From Planctomycetota bacterium (GTDB lineage: Bacteria; Planctomycetota; Planctomycetia; Pirellulales; Lacipirellulaceae), in contig JAKOXH010000041.1 of the NCBI GenBank assembly GCA_029781135.1, positions 1-43,148 on the forward strand: a DNA stretch of 43,148 nt, read 5' to 3'. Position 1 is the stretch's first letter. Each line of letters opens with the position of its first letter. This document shows, piece after piece, positions 1-7,691 of the stretch. A model generated the notes under the pieces. It ran no database searches, was not told the origin of the DNA, and was given only the letters and a program-made list of their open reading frames with translations. A program made the translations under genes and the position numbers.

Positions 1-245
1 GGCTGCTCGATCTCAAGTTGTCCCAGGCCGGTGGTGAGCTTGCGCGAGTGGTGATAGCCATTGCGAACCACCTGGCGATGACCGTTCTCGTCGGTCAGCT
101 CGGCGTGCTCGTCGATCCACTGGGCAACTTCGGCTTCAATGGCCGCGGCTAGCATCTGCTGGGCTCCTGCTCGGAGAATCTCGGTCAACACGTCACGAGA
201 ACCGGGGACTGGAAACTCAATCGTAGTACTGGTACTCTCAGCCAT
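1..245 (-). CDS. IS256-family (Mutator-type) transposase, N-terminal fragment
   Basis: The ATG is at 245-243 on the minus strand, and 81 codons are visible before the window edge. The translation begins MAESTSTTIEFPVPGSRD and contains the family's N-terminal pattern: LTEILRAGAQQMLAAAIEAE, then an acidic-histidine stretch WIDEHAELTDENGH, then VVRNGYHHSRKLTTGLGQLE. This matches the opening domain of Mutator-type DDE transposases, where an AxxAEVxxWI helix is followed by R(N/H)G and a TGxG motif. The catalytic DDE residues are outside the window. A Shine-Dalgarno-like GAGGAG lies 5' of the ATG and is buried in an inverted repeat, described separately. Family assignment is confident; whether the gene is complete is unknown. 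Confidence 0.85.
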   Translation of the reverse strand, partial: MAESTSTTIEFPVPGSRDVLTEILRAGAQQMLAAAIEAEVAQWIDEHAELTDENGHRQVVRNGYHHSRKLTTGLGQLEIEQ

Positions 246-248
246 GGT

Positions 249-304
249 GGCGTACTCCTCGGGTTGAAGGTATTGAACACACCAAAATCAAACCCAAGTA
301 CGCC
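249..304 (-). promoter_or_regulatory. Inverted repeat sequestering the transposase ribosome-binding site (left IS)
   Basis: An 8-bp inverted repeat pairs 249-256 (ggcgtact) with 297-304 (agtacgcc). A second 5-bp pair lies inside it (261-265 gggtt with 291-295 aaccc). The distal arm contains part of the GAGGAG Shine-Dalgarno and ends just before the ATG. In RNA this would fold the ribosome-binding site into a stem when transcription reads in from outside. Such hairpins are known in several IS families to limit transposase made from read-through transcripts. The right-hand IS has the same arrangement with a partly different stem sequence. Confidence 0.55.
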
Positions 305-350
305 GCCTTCTTCAAGCCTCCTCATCCACAGGATTCTGTTATATCCCCCG

Positions 351-700
351 AATAATCTTTCTAGTTTACAGCTAGATTCCCAGACTTACGAATAGCAAGA
401 AGTCGTTTGCGGAAAGTGATGACGCCATTCAGGAACGGGTCCTACAAATAGCAATTCCGTTTTGGGGTGAATTATTGGCGTGCGTCACACGATTTGAGTT
501 ATGATATTTGCTGTCGGATCCTTCGCTGTGCTGGCTGCTTCCCGCCGCGCGACCGATTGGCCAGGTGGAATTCGTACCCACTGGCGATTCCCGACTTCCA
601 TTTCATGCTGGGCGGAGCCAGTAAGCTCTGGATTCTCAAAGACGGGCGAAGACTCTCGGCCTCTCTCACTCAGTGGTTTCGTTAACAAGTCAGCTGATTC
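351..700. other. Intergenic, no gene recognised
   Basis: The stretch between the left IS end and the methyltransferase contains only short open frames on both strands (for example 467-685 plus and 485-688 minus) with no domain, signal peptide or ribosome-binding site that I recognise. A minus-strand stretch near 570-590 (GTGGG, TACGAAT, TCCAC) resembles a tRNA T-arm. No anticodon arm or acceptor stem can be fitted around it, so I do not call a tRNA. Confidence 0.5.
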
Positions 701-1528
701 TCATCCAACGGTGGTTCCATCGGATGCTCCGGCCATGCTGTTCGCTGTAGCCAACTTGGTGCCAACGAGGATCGTGATCGGATAGGCAAAGCGAAAATCG
801 CCACCACGGTGATGAACGCCAATACCAAGATTGTCGGCACCTACATCCGCCTTGAATATTGCTCGTACTTGATTCGCATTGCCTGGCTTGGGAAAAGACG
901 CGGACAGCAGCTGTTCAAGTCCCAACTCGAATAGATAGCCGGCTCGCTGGACGTGCCGAAGCCCGACCGCTTGAAATAGATCGTGCAATTCGGACTCGGT
1001 CAGCACGTGAACGTGCGATGGGTCGCGTAGTTTCTCCATCTGGTCGTAGGCCACGATCTTGTCGGCTGGCAAGACCAGATCGGCCACCGCGACTCGGCCA
1101 CCAGGTTTGCAGACCCGAACCATTTCAGCCAGCACGCCGGCTGGGTGAAGGAAGTGGTGAAAGCTGTAACGTGTAAGTACAACATCAAACGTACTTGGCG
1201 CGAATGGCAGTCGCGTCACATCGCCCACGTGCCACGTCAGATTCAATAATCCCTGTTCGGCTTGCAGCAACCGGGCCTGCTCAATCATCTCCGGCGTAAG
1301 ATCAATACCTGTGGCGTGTTTGGCAAGGTGCGCGGCAGGACGTGTGATTGCTCCGGCCCCACAAGCGATATCCAGAATTTCGGCGCTCTCGGTAACGCCG
1401 GCCACATCCATAAGCAATTGCGTTGCCGCCGCGTGGCCAGGAAGCTGGGCGAAATAGGCAGCCTGCTTGCTGAACTGCTCGATTATGGTCTGCTCGTGTT
1501 GGGCCGACGTATCCATCACCGATTGCAC
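701..1528 (-). CDS. Class I SAM-dependent methyltransferase (UbiE/Methyltransf_11 type)
   Basis: This 275-residue cytosolic protein transfers a methyl group from S-adenosylmethionine to an unidentified small molecule. Motif I is ILDIACGAGAIT (about residues 51-62). It is followed by the acidic ribose-binding loop TGIDLTPEMI, motif II-like GDVTRLPFAPSTFDVV and the post-motif CKPGGRVAVADL. These define the UbiE/COQ5-like Methyltransf_11 fold at its usual length. The longest reading uses a GTG at 1528. An ATG at 1516 has the better context, with AGG about 11 nt upstream, and gives a protein four residues shorter. The gene stands alone, with no partner within several hundred bases on either side, so the substrate cannot be inferred from context. 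Confidence 0.85.
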   Translation of the reverse strand: MQSVMDTSAQHEQTIIEQFSKQAAYFAQLPGHAAATQLLMDVAGVTESAEILDIACGAGAITRPAAHLAKHATGIDLTPEMIEQARLLQAEQGLLNLTWHVGDVTRLPFAPSTFDVVLTRYSFHHFLHPAGVLAEMVRVCKPGGRVAVADLVLPADKIVAYDQMEKLRDPSHVHVLTESELHDLFQAVGLRHVQRAGYLFELGLEQLLSASFPKPGNANQVRAIFKADVGADNLGIGVHHRGGDFRFAYPITILVGTKLATANSMAGASDGTTVG

Positions 1529-1705
1529 CTGCTCTCAAAAGGGCTCAATTCATTCATCCGGACCACGCCAGAACCAATCGAGATGGCATTCATTATATAG
1601 GTCCCGGGCTTGCAGCCCAACTAAAGTTCTCGGTGGAGGCGGTGCCGAAATGAGGTGTGTGAACCGTCATGTCATCGCTGTGTGGCGGAGCGTGGCCCCA
1701 TTTCC
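1529..1705. other. Intergenic with a short GC-rich inverted repeat
   Basis: No gene is visible. A perfect 5-bp stem with a 3-base loop (gggct-tgc-agccc, 1606-1618) lies about 80 bp upstream of the methyltransferase start. It has no following T-run, so it is not a convincing terminator. Confidence 0.35.
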
Positions 1706-1888
1706 AATGGCTTCGTCGAGCTGGTGAACTATGGGACGTGGCGGGATAATTTCGGCCGGACGATCGACGGCGGAATGGCTGGGGCCAATGTTGGCGGGGC
1801 TACCCATGCGCCCAAGCCATCCTCCCTACTGCTTACAGCGTTAGCTGTTGTTGGTCTGGCCAGATGTTATCGCGGCAGAAGACCGGTC
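1706..1888 (+). pseudogene. Remnant of a PEP-CTERM protein C-terminus (dockerin tail plus sorting signal)
   Basis: One plus-strand frame reads NGFVELVNYGTWRDNFGRT, then GGMAGANVGGATHAPKPSS, then LLLTALAVVGLARCYRGRRP. This is the usual C-terminal order of planctomycete secreted proteins: the last half of a dockerin repeat (ADYTVWRDNFG type), a short linker, the PEP motif, a hydrophobic helix and an arginine cluster. The PEP motif is degraded from VPEPSS to APKPSS. The protein upstream of it is missing; only about 17 unrelated codons precede it in frame. The frame also runs on past the arginine cluster to 2056 instead of stopping. I read it as a decayed gene end, not a functional short protein. 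Confidence 0.65.
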
Positions 1889-2210
1889 GATCTTCTGGAC
1901 TCCATTCCTGCTCAGGCCCGTGGGACGTGGAGTAATTTCACATCGCCTGTCACCCTGGCGGGGCCGGTCTACCATGACCGATTGCTCCCAATCGCGCGGT
2001 TCGCTCGACTCTCAGACACGCAGCGAAACCATGATGAGAGGAACCGTATGCGCTAATGCGTGCACGTACGGATTTGTGGGAGCCCCGGGGCGGTGACGTC
2101 TTGGGGCCAACCGGTCCTTTGCGACCTGCCTCGACCGAATCATTCAAGCACAACCAAACCAGGAGAAGCCCTATACCAATGCGCGCAACTTGACGGACAC
2201 TACTCCTTGT
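1889..2210. other. Intergenic, no gene recognised
   Basis: Downstream of the PEP-CTERM remnant the sequence has only overlapping short frames without recognisable domains. It ends at the stop codon of the minus-strand symporter gene. No clear terminator hairpin was found. Confidence 0.4.
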
Positions 2211-3752
2211 CTAGTTTTTGCTGCGTCCCCAAATCGTCATCGAGAAGACCTTTTGGATTGGCTCAGGGGAGGCTGCATAGCTGATCAAATAGCCGACGAT
2301 AATCGTCGGTACGCAGCCGGTTACGGCGTACCAGATAAACGAGACGTGATTACGTAGCAGGAATGCCACGACAAATCCGGCAATTGCGCCGAGAATTGCG
2401 CCAGTTGAATTGGCGCGTAGAGAAAACATGCCCAGTAAAAACATTCCTAGGAGTGGTCCGCTGAAGAAACCAATCACGGCTGCAGCGACTTCAACGACGG
2501 AACCCATTTGTGCGAAATGCACCGCGACGGCGGAAAGCGTAACTAAGACGCCCCAGACGAAGGTCACCCAGCGGGCCGTCGTCAAGGACAATTCACCAAA
2601 GGCGGGCCGCGATTCTCGCAATCGTTGGATAAAGTCGACGCAGGTGACCGTGCTCAGCGAATTCAAACCTGAGGAAAACACGGACATCGTGGCGGCGAAC
2701 AAACTGGCAAACACCAAGCCTGCGAGGCTCGATGGCAGTACGTTGCGGATAAAGTGTGGCATGACGAAGTTCTGCACATCGCCCCCCGACGAGGTAACTA
2801 GCTGGTTAAGCGACGACAGGAGGGTCGCATTTTTGGGGTCGTGGTAGAACGCGAAGAAGGCAAAGCCAAGAAAGAAGAGCAACAGCGATACTGGTATTTG
2901 AATGAGCGAGCAGAAAATCAATGAGTTGGTCATGGACCGCGCCGAGCCAGCTGCAATGTAACGTTGCACGAGGACCTGATCGCTGCCGTACGCACCAACC
3001 TGGCTAACAAGCAGCCCCAGGAAAATTCCCCACACGGTCAATTCTTTCCAGAAGCTTGGATTGAGAAAATTGGCATCGAAGGAGAAGAGCTTTGTGTGCC
3101 CAGCTTCGGCGGCGACGTTCCAGATGTGGAGCACGTCGCCGCTAAAGTGCCACAGTACGACACCTGCCATGGCAAAAATCCCGCCGACGAGCACGAAAAA
3201 CTGCATGACATCCGTCCACAGCACAGCCTTCATGCCACCGAAAACAGTGTAGAGCGTCGTCAGGCCGCCGATAATGATGACGCACCCCCAAACAGGCCAG
3301 CCGACAATTTGATTAAGTGCGAGGGAAATGGCATAGATCGCCACACTCATGTGCGAGGCGCGCTGCAACGAGAAGACAGCCGACGCAAACAGGCGACACT
3401 TGAGATCAAAACGGCGCTCGAGGTATTCATATATGGTGAACGCCTGAATCCGCGCCAGGAACGGCACGAAGAGATAGGCGACAATGACTGCCATAATTGG
3501 CATCATGAACGTGCTCATGGGGTAGCGCAAGTCGTTGCGATAGGTCCATCCAGGCGTGCCGATATAGGAAATGGCCGATAGGTCGCAGGCGAGCAGCGAG
3601 ATGCCGACGGCCCACCACGGGGCTGCGCGCTCGGCCAAAAAATATCCGGTCAAGTTCTTTTGCTTGAGCGCAAACGACAGACCTAATCCGAGCGTTGCCA
3701 GGATATACCCGGCCAACACCAGGTAACCGCTCAAACCGAAACTGCCAGGCAC
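2211..3752 (-). CDS. Sodium:solute symporter (SSS family)
   Basis: This 513-residue inner-membrane protein has about 13 hydrophobic segments and is a full-length sodium-coupled secondary transporter. Family features include the N-terminal GYFLAERAAPWWAVGISLLA segment (the usual YFLAGRS.PWW motif), YEYLERRFD after TM3, and FGGMKAVLWTDVMQFFVL, the hallmark of SSS proteins. The start is a GTG at 3752 preceded by GAGAGGA at good spacing. It is the last gene of the minus-strand IclR block (7255 to 2211), 67 bp after the cytochrome gene. Members carry sugars, sialic acids, amino acids or vitamins. Its place beside an aminotransferase and hydrolases suggests an amino-sugar, acidic sugar or amino acid derivative, but the substrate is inferred only from context. 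Confidence 0.9.
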   Translation of the reverse strand: MPGSFGLSGYLVLAGYILATLGLGLSFALKQKNLTGYFLAERAAPWWAVGISLLACDLSAISYIGTPGWTYRNDLRYPMSTFMMPIMAVIVAYLFVPFLARIQAFTIYEYLERRFDLKCRLFASAVFSLQRASHMSVAIYAISLALNQIVGWPVWGCVIIIGGLTTLYTVFGGMKAVLWTDVMQFFVLVGGIFAMAGVVLWHFSGDVLHIWNVAAEAGHTKLFSFDANFLNPSFWKELTVWGIFLGLLVSQVGAYGSDQVLVQRYIAAGSARSMTNSLIFCSLIQIPVSLLLFFLGFAFFAFYHDPKNATLLSSLNQLVTSSGGDVQNFVMPHFIRNVLPSSLAGLVFASLFAATMSVFSSGLNSLSTVTCVDFIQRLRESRPAFGELSLTTARWVTFVWGVLVTLSAVAVHFAQMGSVVEVAAAVIGFFSGPLLGMFLLGMFSLRANSTGAILGAIAGFVVAFLLRNHVSFIWYAVTGCVPTIIVGYLISYAASPEPIQKVFSMTIWGRSKN

Positions 3753-3819
3753 AATATTGTCCTCTCAAGCTAGGTGTGGGTCGATTAATAGTCGAGCGAT
3801 GGCAAAAGACCGACGGTCG

Positions 3820-4233
3820 CTATCCCTGGTGAGTCTTGCCGTCGCTGGTCACGAAAGACCAGGTCGCGAATTCTGGCTGCATGCGACGGCCTGGCCAAAG
3901 GATCGATTCCGCGATTTCGTTGGCTGTGCTGCGGCTCTGCAGCTGAGTGATCGCTGGGCCAATGGAACCGCCGGTCTCGCCAACGCGATGACAGCTCAGG
4001 CAGCCAAGCTTTGTCGAACTGAAAACGCCGAGCCCGCGACGCGCGTCTCCTGCCGTGCGGGCGCGGTCGACGATTTGCTGAACAAGTTGCGGGTCGTACG
4101 GAAGTGCCGTGCCTTGGCAAATCGGCGCACCTCCCGGCTCTGCCGCCGTAGTGGCAGGAGCCGTTTCAACGCCGAGGACGGCGGGCCCTGGCAGCAAAGC
4201 GATCAGCAATAATATCGTGCCGTGCTGTCTCAT
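3820..4233 (-). CDS. Short secreted c-type cytochrome, probably 3'-truncated
   Basis: The 137-residue product has a signal peptide (hydrophobic residues 5-21) and one haem-binding CLSCH motif at about 78-82, followed by RVGETGGSIGPAI. This resembles the planctomycete haem-binding domain (TIGR02603-like), where CxxCH is followed by GGxVGPxL and then ESILxPxxxI...TxDGxxxxG. Here the match runs through AESILWPGRRMQPEFATWSF and TSDGKTHQG and then stops at 3820. The family normally continues, so the domain appears clipped at its C-terminal end. It lies 32 bp after the alpha/beta hydrolase and 67 bp before the symporter. It could be a functional short electron carrier for a periplasmic oxidation or the stub of a larger protein. 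Confidence 0.7.
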   Translation of the reverse strand: MRQHGTILLLIALLPGPAVLGVETAPATTAAEPGGAPICQGTALPYDPQLVQQIVDRARTAGDARRGLGVFSSTKLGCLSCHRVGETGGSIGPAITQLQSRSTANEIAESILWPGRRMQPEFATWSFVTSDGKTHQG

Positions 4234-4265
4234 CGCTCATTTCAGCACAAAACGTTGCCCATCGT

Positions 4266-5132
4266 CTATTGTAGTAAGTCGGAGCCCGCATCCGCGGTTG
4301 CATGGATTAAGATGAAGTCGACGATCGGCGTAGGATCTTTCAGACTGTGTGGGTGGTGGCCGACGCCGCGTTTTTCGATCACCTTGATCTCGCCGCCGAG
4401 CTGTTCATAGCGCTTGGCCACGAGGCCTGTGTTTTCTTCAAATGGCACGGCTTCGTCGTCCATGCCGCAGACGTGCAGCAATGGAATCTTAGCTTTGGCG
4501 AGGGGCGCCAGGTTATCGACAGGATTGCCTTCGTATTGCAACGCTTTCTGCTCAGTGAGGCCATAAACTCTCAACAGGGCGTCCCAATCGGCATCGAAAC
4601 GCTTGCCTCGCCCTCGACCGGCGGGCCAGCTTCTAAAGTCGCAAACGGGCGCATCGTTGTAGATGCATGCGACTTTCGTAGGATTGCGAGCGGCCCAGTT
4701 CAACGAATACAAACCGCCGCGGCTGAATCCCTCGAGGACGGCCTTGCGAGATAAATGATGCTTGGTTATGAGTTCATCGTAAAAGCGATCGAGGTGATCG
4801 AGAGCGACCGGGGCACCGTACATGTTTTGGACGTCCATATAAGCGACGTGGTAGCCTTTGCTTAACAGTGCGAGATCGGCCTGCGGCTCGTGGCCAAAGA
4901 ATTCCATACGCCAAATCCAAGGTCGGCCTTTTGCCGCAGTATGTGGCGCGACGAGAATGCACGGTCGGCCATCGACCTTGAAATCAGACCGGCTGTAGCC
5001 TTCCCAAGTTGAACTCGCGGGCGCCTTTAAGTTTTCCTCCGCCCCTACCCGCGCAACGGAGGCTTGCCACGCCGCTGCAATCATCAAGCCGATCGATAGC
5101 ACTCTGCTCGGTAAATTCCAGGAAATTGCCAT
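4266..5132 (-). CDS. Secreted alpha/beta hydrolase (esterase/peptidase-like)
   Basis: This 288-residue protein has an N-terminal signal peptide (about residues 10-31) and a complete alpha/beta hydrolase core. The nucleophile elbow is GFSRGG with Ser at about 137. An acidic residue is available in CGMDDEAVPFEEN, and the base is probably the histidine in GVGHHPHSL. A shorter internal frame on the same strand is a shadow. The protein likely acts in the periplasm, removing an ester or short peptide group from a substrate before uptake by the neighbouring symporter. It follows the aminotransferase by 21 bp in the same direction. The exact ester is unknown. Planctomycete genomes carry many such secreted hydrolases beside carbohydrate genes. 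Confidence 0.85.
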   Translation of the reverse strand: MAISWNLPSRVLSIGLMIAAAWQASVARVGAEENLKAPASSTWEGYSRSDFKVDGRPCILVAPHTAAKGRPWIWRMEFFGHEPQADLALLSKGYHVAYMDVQNMYGAPVALDHLDRFYDELITKHHLSRKAVLEGFSRGGLYSLNWAARNPTKVACIYNDAPVCDFRSWPAGRGRGKRFDADWDALLRVYGLTEQKALQYEGNPVDNLAPLAKAKIPLLHVCGMDDEAVPFEENTGLVAKRYEQLGGEIKVIEKRGVGHHPHSLKDPTPIVDFILIHATADAGSDLLQ

Positions 5133-5153
5133 GAAGAGATGGGTGGGCCGGGG

Positions 5154-6461
5154 TTAGTTCGACACTTGCCGCATTGCTCGGTGAATGGCTTGTAGCGTGA
5201 ATTCAAGTTCTGTTTCGCCGTGCATGGCGCCGATGTACCAACGCGCATCTGGTAATAAATAGATACCCTCGTTCAACAGGGCAAGGCGGAAGCGTTCGTA
5301 GCGCGGTGCGTCGACGGCCAGGACGTCGCGGTAGGTCCTTGGCGCTTCCGCGAGTCCAAAATGCACGCTGAACACCGAGCCCAGCCCGACGGTCACAAGC
5401 GGCAAGCCGTTAGTGGTCGCTTCGCGCTCGATTGCTTCGCGTATCGAAATGCCGCATCGATGCATTTGGTCGTAGACTCCCGGCCTGCTCAGTTCATTGA
5501 TCGTGGCGATTGCGGCGGCGAGGTTTATCGGGCTTCCGTTGTAAGTGCCAGCATGAATCGTGCGGCCGTCGTCGAGCGTGCTGAAAGCGGCCGCTCGTCC
5601 ACCAACCGCTGAGAGAGTAAAACCGCCAGCGAGCGCTTTTGCGTACACGCTCAAATCAGGTTCCACGCCGAAATACTCACGTGCGCCGCCCAGCGCGATA
5701 CGAAACCCAGTAATAACTTCGTCGAAGATGGAGACGGCGCCATGTTGCCGACAAAGTTGAACGAGTGCGTCCAGATAACCACTTGAGGGCAGGCATCCGC
5801 CGCCGTTGACGAGGAGCGGTTCCGTGATGACGCAGGCGATCTCTTGCGGAAAATTGTGGAACGCCGTTTCGAGCGCGCTCACATCGTTCCAAGGAAGGAC
5901 CATTGTCTCTGAGAATTCCGCATGGGGCTGGCCGCCGCAGTTAGAGAGCGGCTGGCAAGCATCCGAGGGCTTGACGCGGTAGCTTACGAGGACGTTGTTC
6001 AGCCAACCATGATAGTGTCCTTCGAACTTCATGATTTTGCTTCGCCCGGTGAACGCGCGAGCCAGCCGAATGGCGGCCTGGATTGCTTCGGTCCCCGTGT
6101 TGGAAAACATGACGCGCTCGACACCGGGCAACAGGCCGGCCAAAAGCTCCGCGAGTTCAATCTCCCCGCGATGCTGCGCGCCAAACGTATAGCCACGGGA
6201 GAGCTGATCGCGAACGGCGGCATTAATCGCCGGGTGGTTGTTGCCGAGGATCAGCGGTCCCCAGCCAAGCGTATAGTCGAGCAGCTTGTGGCCATCGACG
6301 TCGAAGAAATAGGGACCATCGCCGCGTTCGAAAAACAACGGCGCGGGTGGGATGTTTCTGCGCAAGCCGCTAGAAACCCCCATGGCCAGTGAACTTCGCG
6401 CGCGCTTGTGAAGTGCCGCCGATTCCGCGAAACAGAAGGTTTCTTGGCCACAAGTGCTCAC
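5154..6461 (-). CDS. Class III PLP-dependent aminotransferase (glutamate-1-semialdehyde aminomutase-like)
   Basis: This 435-residue cytosolic enzyme belongs to the class III transaminase/aminomutase family. The PLP phosphate site is FSNTGTEAIQAA (about 119-130). The cofactor aspartate lies in IFDEVITGFR (Asp about 247) and the Schiff-base lysine in SVYAKALAGG (Lys about 275). GTYNGSPINLAAA supplies the second-subunit phosphate contact. Length and motifs are intact. The start is a GTG at 6461 overlapping the IclR stop by 4 bp (GTGA), so the two are translationally coupled. It is probably not the haem-pathway enzyme: it sits in a catabolic, regulator-led cluster and the active-site lysine context differs from HemL. 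A role in deaminating a beta- or omega-amino compound is inferred. Confidence 0.88.
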   Translation of the reverse strand: MSTCGQETFCFAESAALHKRARSSLAMGVSSGLRRNIPPAPLFFERGDGPYFFDVDGHKLLDYTLGWGPLILGNNHPAINAAVRDQLSRGYTFGAQHRGEIELAELLAGLLPGVERVMFSNTGTEAIQAAIRLARAFTGRSKIMKFEGHYHGWLNNVLVSYRVKPSDACQPLSNCGGQPHAEFSETMVLPWNDVSALETAFHNFPQEIACVITEPLLVNGGGCLPSSGYLDALVQLCRQHGAVSIFDEVITGFRIALGGAREYFGVEPDLSVYAKALAGGFTLSAVGGRAAAFSTLDDGRTIHAGTYNGSPINLAAAIATINELSRPGVYDQMHRCGISIREAIEREATTNGLPLVTVGLGSVFSVHFGLAEAPRTYRDVLAVDAPRYERFRLALLNEGIYLLPDARWYIGAMHGETELEFTLQAIHRAMRQVSN

Positions 6462-7255
6462 AATCGGACTCGCTTCCTCGGGCGCTTCTTCGCTTTAGGC
6501 GCATCGATTGAGTTCCGCGTTTGGAAGGAAGCGGCAATTTCGTCGACCGTGGTGCAGACCGCAGCAACCAGCAAGCGCAGTTGCTTTCCCGCTGCTCGGG
6601 CCGTCGGAACACTGATGCTTACCGCGGCAACTGGTACGTCCGCTTCGAGGATAGCGGCGCCAATGCATGTGACACCAACGTCCGTCTCGTCGACTTCGAC
6701 CGCGTATCCCTCGCGTGCGACTTGATCGAGAATTGCCATTAAGCTCTTGCGATCGGCGCGCGTGCGGGGCGTATTCGTCTCGAGTTGGGCGAGTTCAAGT
6801 AGCGACTCTCGTTCTTCCGGCGCAAGGCGGGCGGCAATTGCCCTCCCCAAAGCCGTGGAGTGAAATGGATCGACTGAATTGGGCGTTGCCACGCGGCGGA
6901 GCGGTTGGGGGCTCTCCAGCACCCGTAGGTAGATCACGCGATCGCTTCGCAAGACGCCAAGGTTCACGGTTTCAAGCGTTCGCTCGTGCAGTTGCTTGAG
7001 ATGCGGTTCGGCAACCGCAAGCAGATCTTGAATAGCCCCGTTGCAGACCAGGCGCTGTACCTTTCTCGATTGCCGGTAGATACCGCCTGGAGCGCGCTCG
7101 AGGTAGCCAAGTTTCGTCAATGTTTTCAGGATGCGGTGGGCAGTGGGCTTGGAGAGCCCGACCTCCGCGGCAAGCGCGGCAAGCAAACGGCCGTTGGGAT
7201 CGAGCGCGGTTGCTTCGAGCAAGCCGAGCCCTTTGACAAGGGAGGTTGATTCCAT
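6458..7255 (-). CDS. IclR-family transcriptional regulator
   Basis: The 265-residue protein has an N-terminal winged helix (about 5-65: LLAALAAEVGLSKPTAHRIL followed by LTKLGYLER) and the C-terminal IclR effector domain. The effector domain includes RRVATPNSVDPFHSTALGRA, EGYAVEVDETDVGVTCIGAA and PVAAVSISVP. It heads the minus-strand block (aminotransferase, hydrolase, cytochrome, symporter) and faces the divergent RidA-M81-deacylase block across 49 bp, so it probably controls both. The C-terminus has a basic tail (PKAKKRPRKRVRL), unusual but short. The ATG at 7255 lacks a Shine-Dalgarno and lies only 8 nt from a plausible -10, so a leaderless transcript is possible. Effectors of this family are usually small acids, sugars or aromatic catabolites. 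Confidence 0.92.
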   Translation of the reverse strand: MESTSLVKGLGLLEATALDPNGRLLAALAAEVGLSKPTAHRILKTLTKLGYLERAPGGIYRQSRKVQRLVCNGAIQDLLAVAEPHLKQLHERTLETVNLGVLRSDRVIYLRVLESPQPLRRVATPNSVDPFHSTALGRAIAARLAPEERESLLELAQLETNTPRTRADRKSLMAILDQVAREGYAVEVDETDVGVTCIGAAILEADVPVAAVSISVPTARAAGKQLRLLVAAVCTTVDEIAASFQTRNSIDAPKAKKRPRKRVRL

Positions 7256-7303
7256 TAATGTTGAATCTACAATTCCATATTACGAAACGCAAGTGGATTT
7301 CCA
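7246..7303. promoter_or_regulatory. Divergent promoter region between IclR regulator and RidA, with candidate operator
   Basis: On the plus strand TTGATT (7246-7251) and TACAAT (7268-7273) are 16 bp apart, a plausible promoter for RidA. On the minus strand TTGCGT (7287-7292) and TAGATT (7264-7269) are 17 bp apart, facing the IclR gene. The two -10 boxes overlap. A perfect short palindrome, TGGA-TT-TCCA (7294-7303), lies between the predicted RidA start site and its ATG. It resembles the TGGAA...TTCCA core of known IclR-family boxes. All of this is read by eye and is a candidate only. Confidence 0.35.
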
Positions 7304-7304
7304 G

Positions 7305-7691
7305 ATGACTCCGAATGCGATCGTGGGAGGCAATCTCCCGAGAAGCCCGCTGCCGTACAGCCCCGCGATACGCGTGGGACCGTGGGTTTTCGTTTCCGGG
7401 CAGGCTGCGACCGACGACGAAGGCAAAATCGTGGCGGGGAGTTTTGCGGAGGAGTTTGAGCGCTCAATTAAGAACTTGGAGCGGGTGTTGACGGCCGCGG
7501 GACTCACGCTGAAGGACGTTGTGCAAGTCCGCTCCTATGTGGGACTGCAGGCTGATCTGGTGGAATACAACGAGCTCTATCGCAAGTGGTTCCGTACGCC
7601 GTTTCCTGCTCGAACCACGCTCATCGGCTGCCTCGGCGATATTCTCAGGTTTGAGATCGATGTGGTTGCATTCGACGCCAATGCGAGTTGA
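7305..7691 (+). CDS. RidA/YjgF/YER057c/UK114-family protein (enamine/imine deaminase)
   Basis: About 128 residues, the usual RidA length. The family signature is present: SPLPYSPAIRVGPWVFVSGQ near the start, SIKNLERVLTAAGLTLKDVVQVRSYV in the middle, and a C-terminal PARTTLIGCLGD.LRFEIDVVAF. The arginine that binds the substrate carboxylate is in PARTT. RidA proteins hydrolyse reactive enamine/imine intermediates released by PLP enzymes, which fits the nearby aminotransferase and PLP lyase. I chose the ATG at 7305. A GTG at 7293 would add four residues. The open frame extends upstream to 7131, but that part is antisense to the IclR gene and not family-like. The stop overlaps the TTG start of the M81 gene. 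Confidence 0.88.
   Translation: MTPNAIVGGNLPRSPLPYSPAIRVGPWVFVSGQAATDDEGKIVAGSFAEEFERSIKNLERVLTAAGLTLKDVVQVRSYVGLQADLVEYNELYRKWFRTPFPARTTLIGCLGDILRFEIDVVAFDANAS

Larger units (their letters stand above)
1..350 (-). mobile_element. 5' end of an IS256-family insertion sequence
   Basis: The left edge carries the start of an IS reading out of the window on the minus strand. It holds the transposase N-terminus, its leader, and a probable terminus near 345-350. The leader (about 246-345) is homologous to the leader of the element at the right edge (42951-43060). Both begin with a GATATAACnGAAT block, followed without gaps by 37 bp of partial identity and then by the identical AGGCGGCGTA. I infer that the GATATAAC end lies at or near the terminal inverted repeat. 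The other IS end is outside the window, so target duplications cannot be checked. Confidence 0.75.

Noticed and set aside
485..688. tRNA-like T-arm and a short ORF between the left IS and the methyltransferase
   Set aside because: Only a T-arm-like stretch fits. There is no anticodon stem, D-arm or acceptor pairing, and the ORF has no ribosome-binding site or recognisable domain.
7131..7304. Upstream extension of the RidA frame
   Set aside because: It is antisense to the IclR gene and does not match the RidA family; the conserved start is near 7305.
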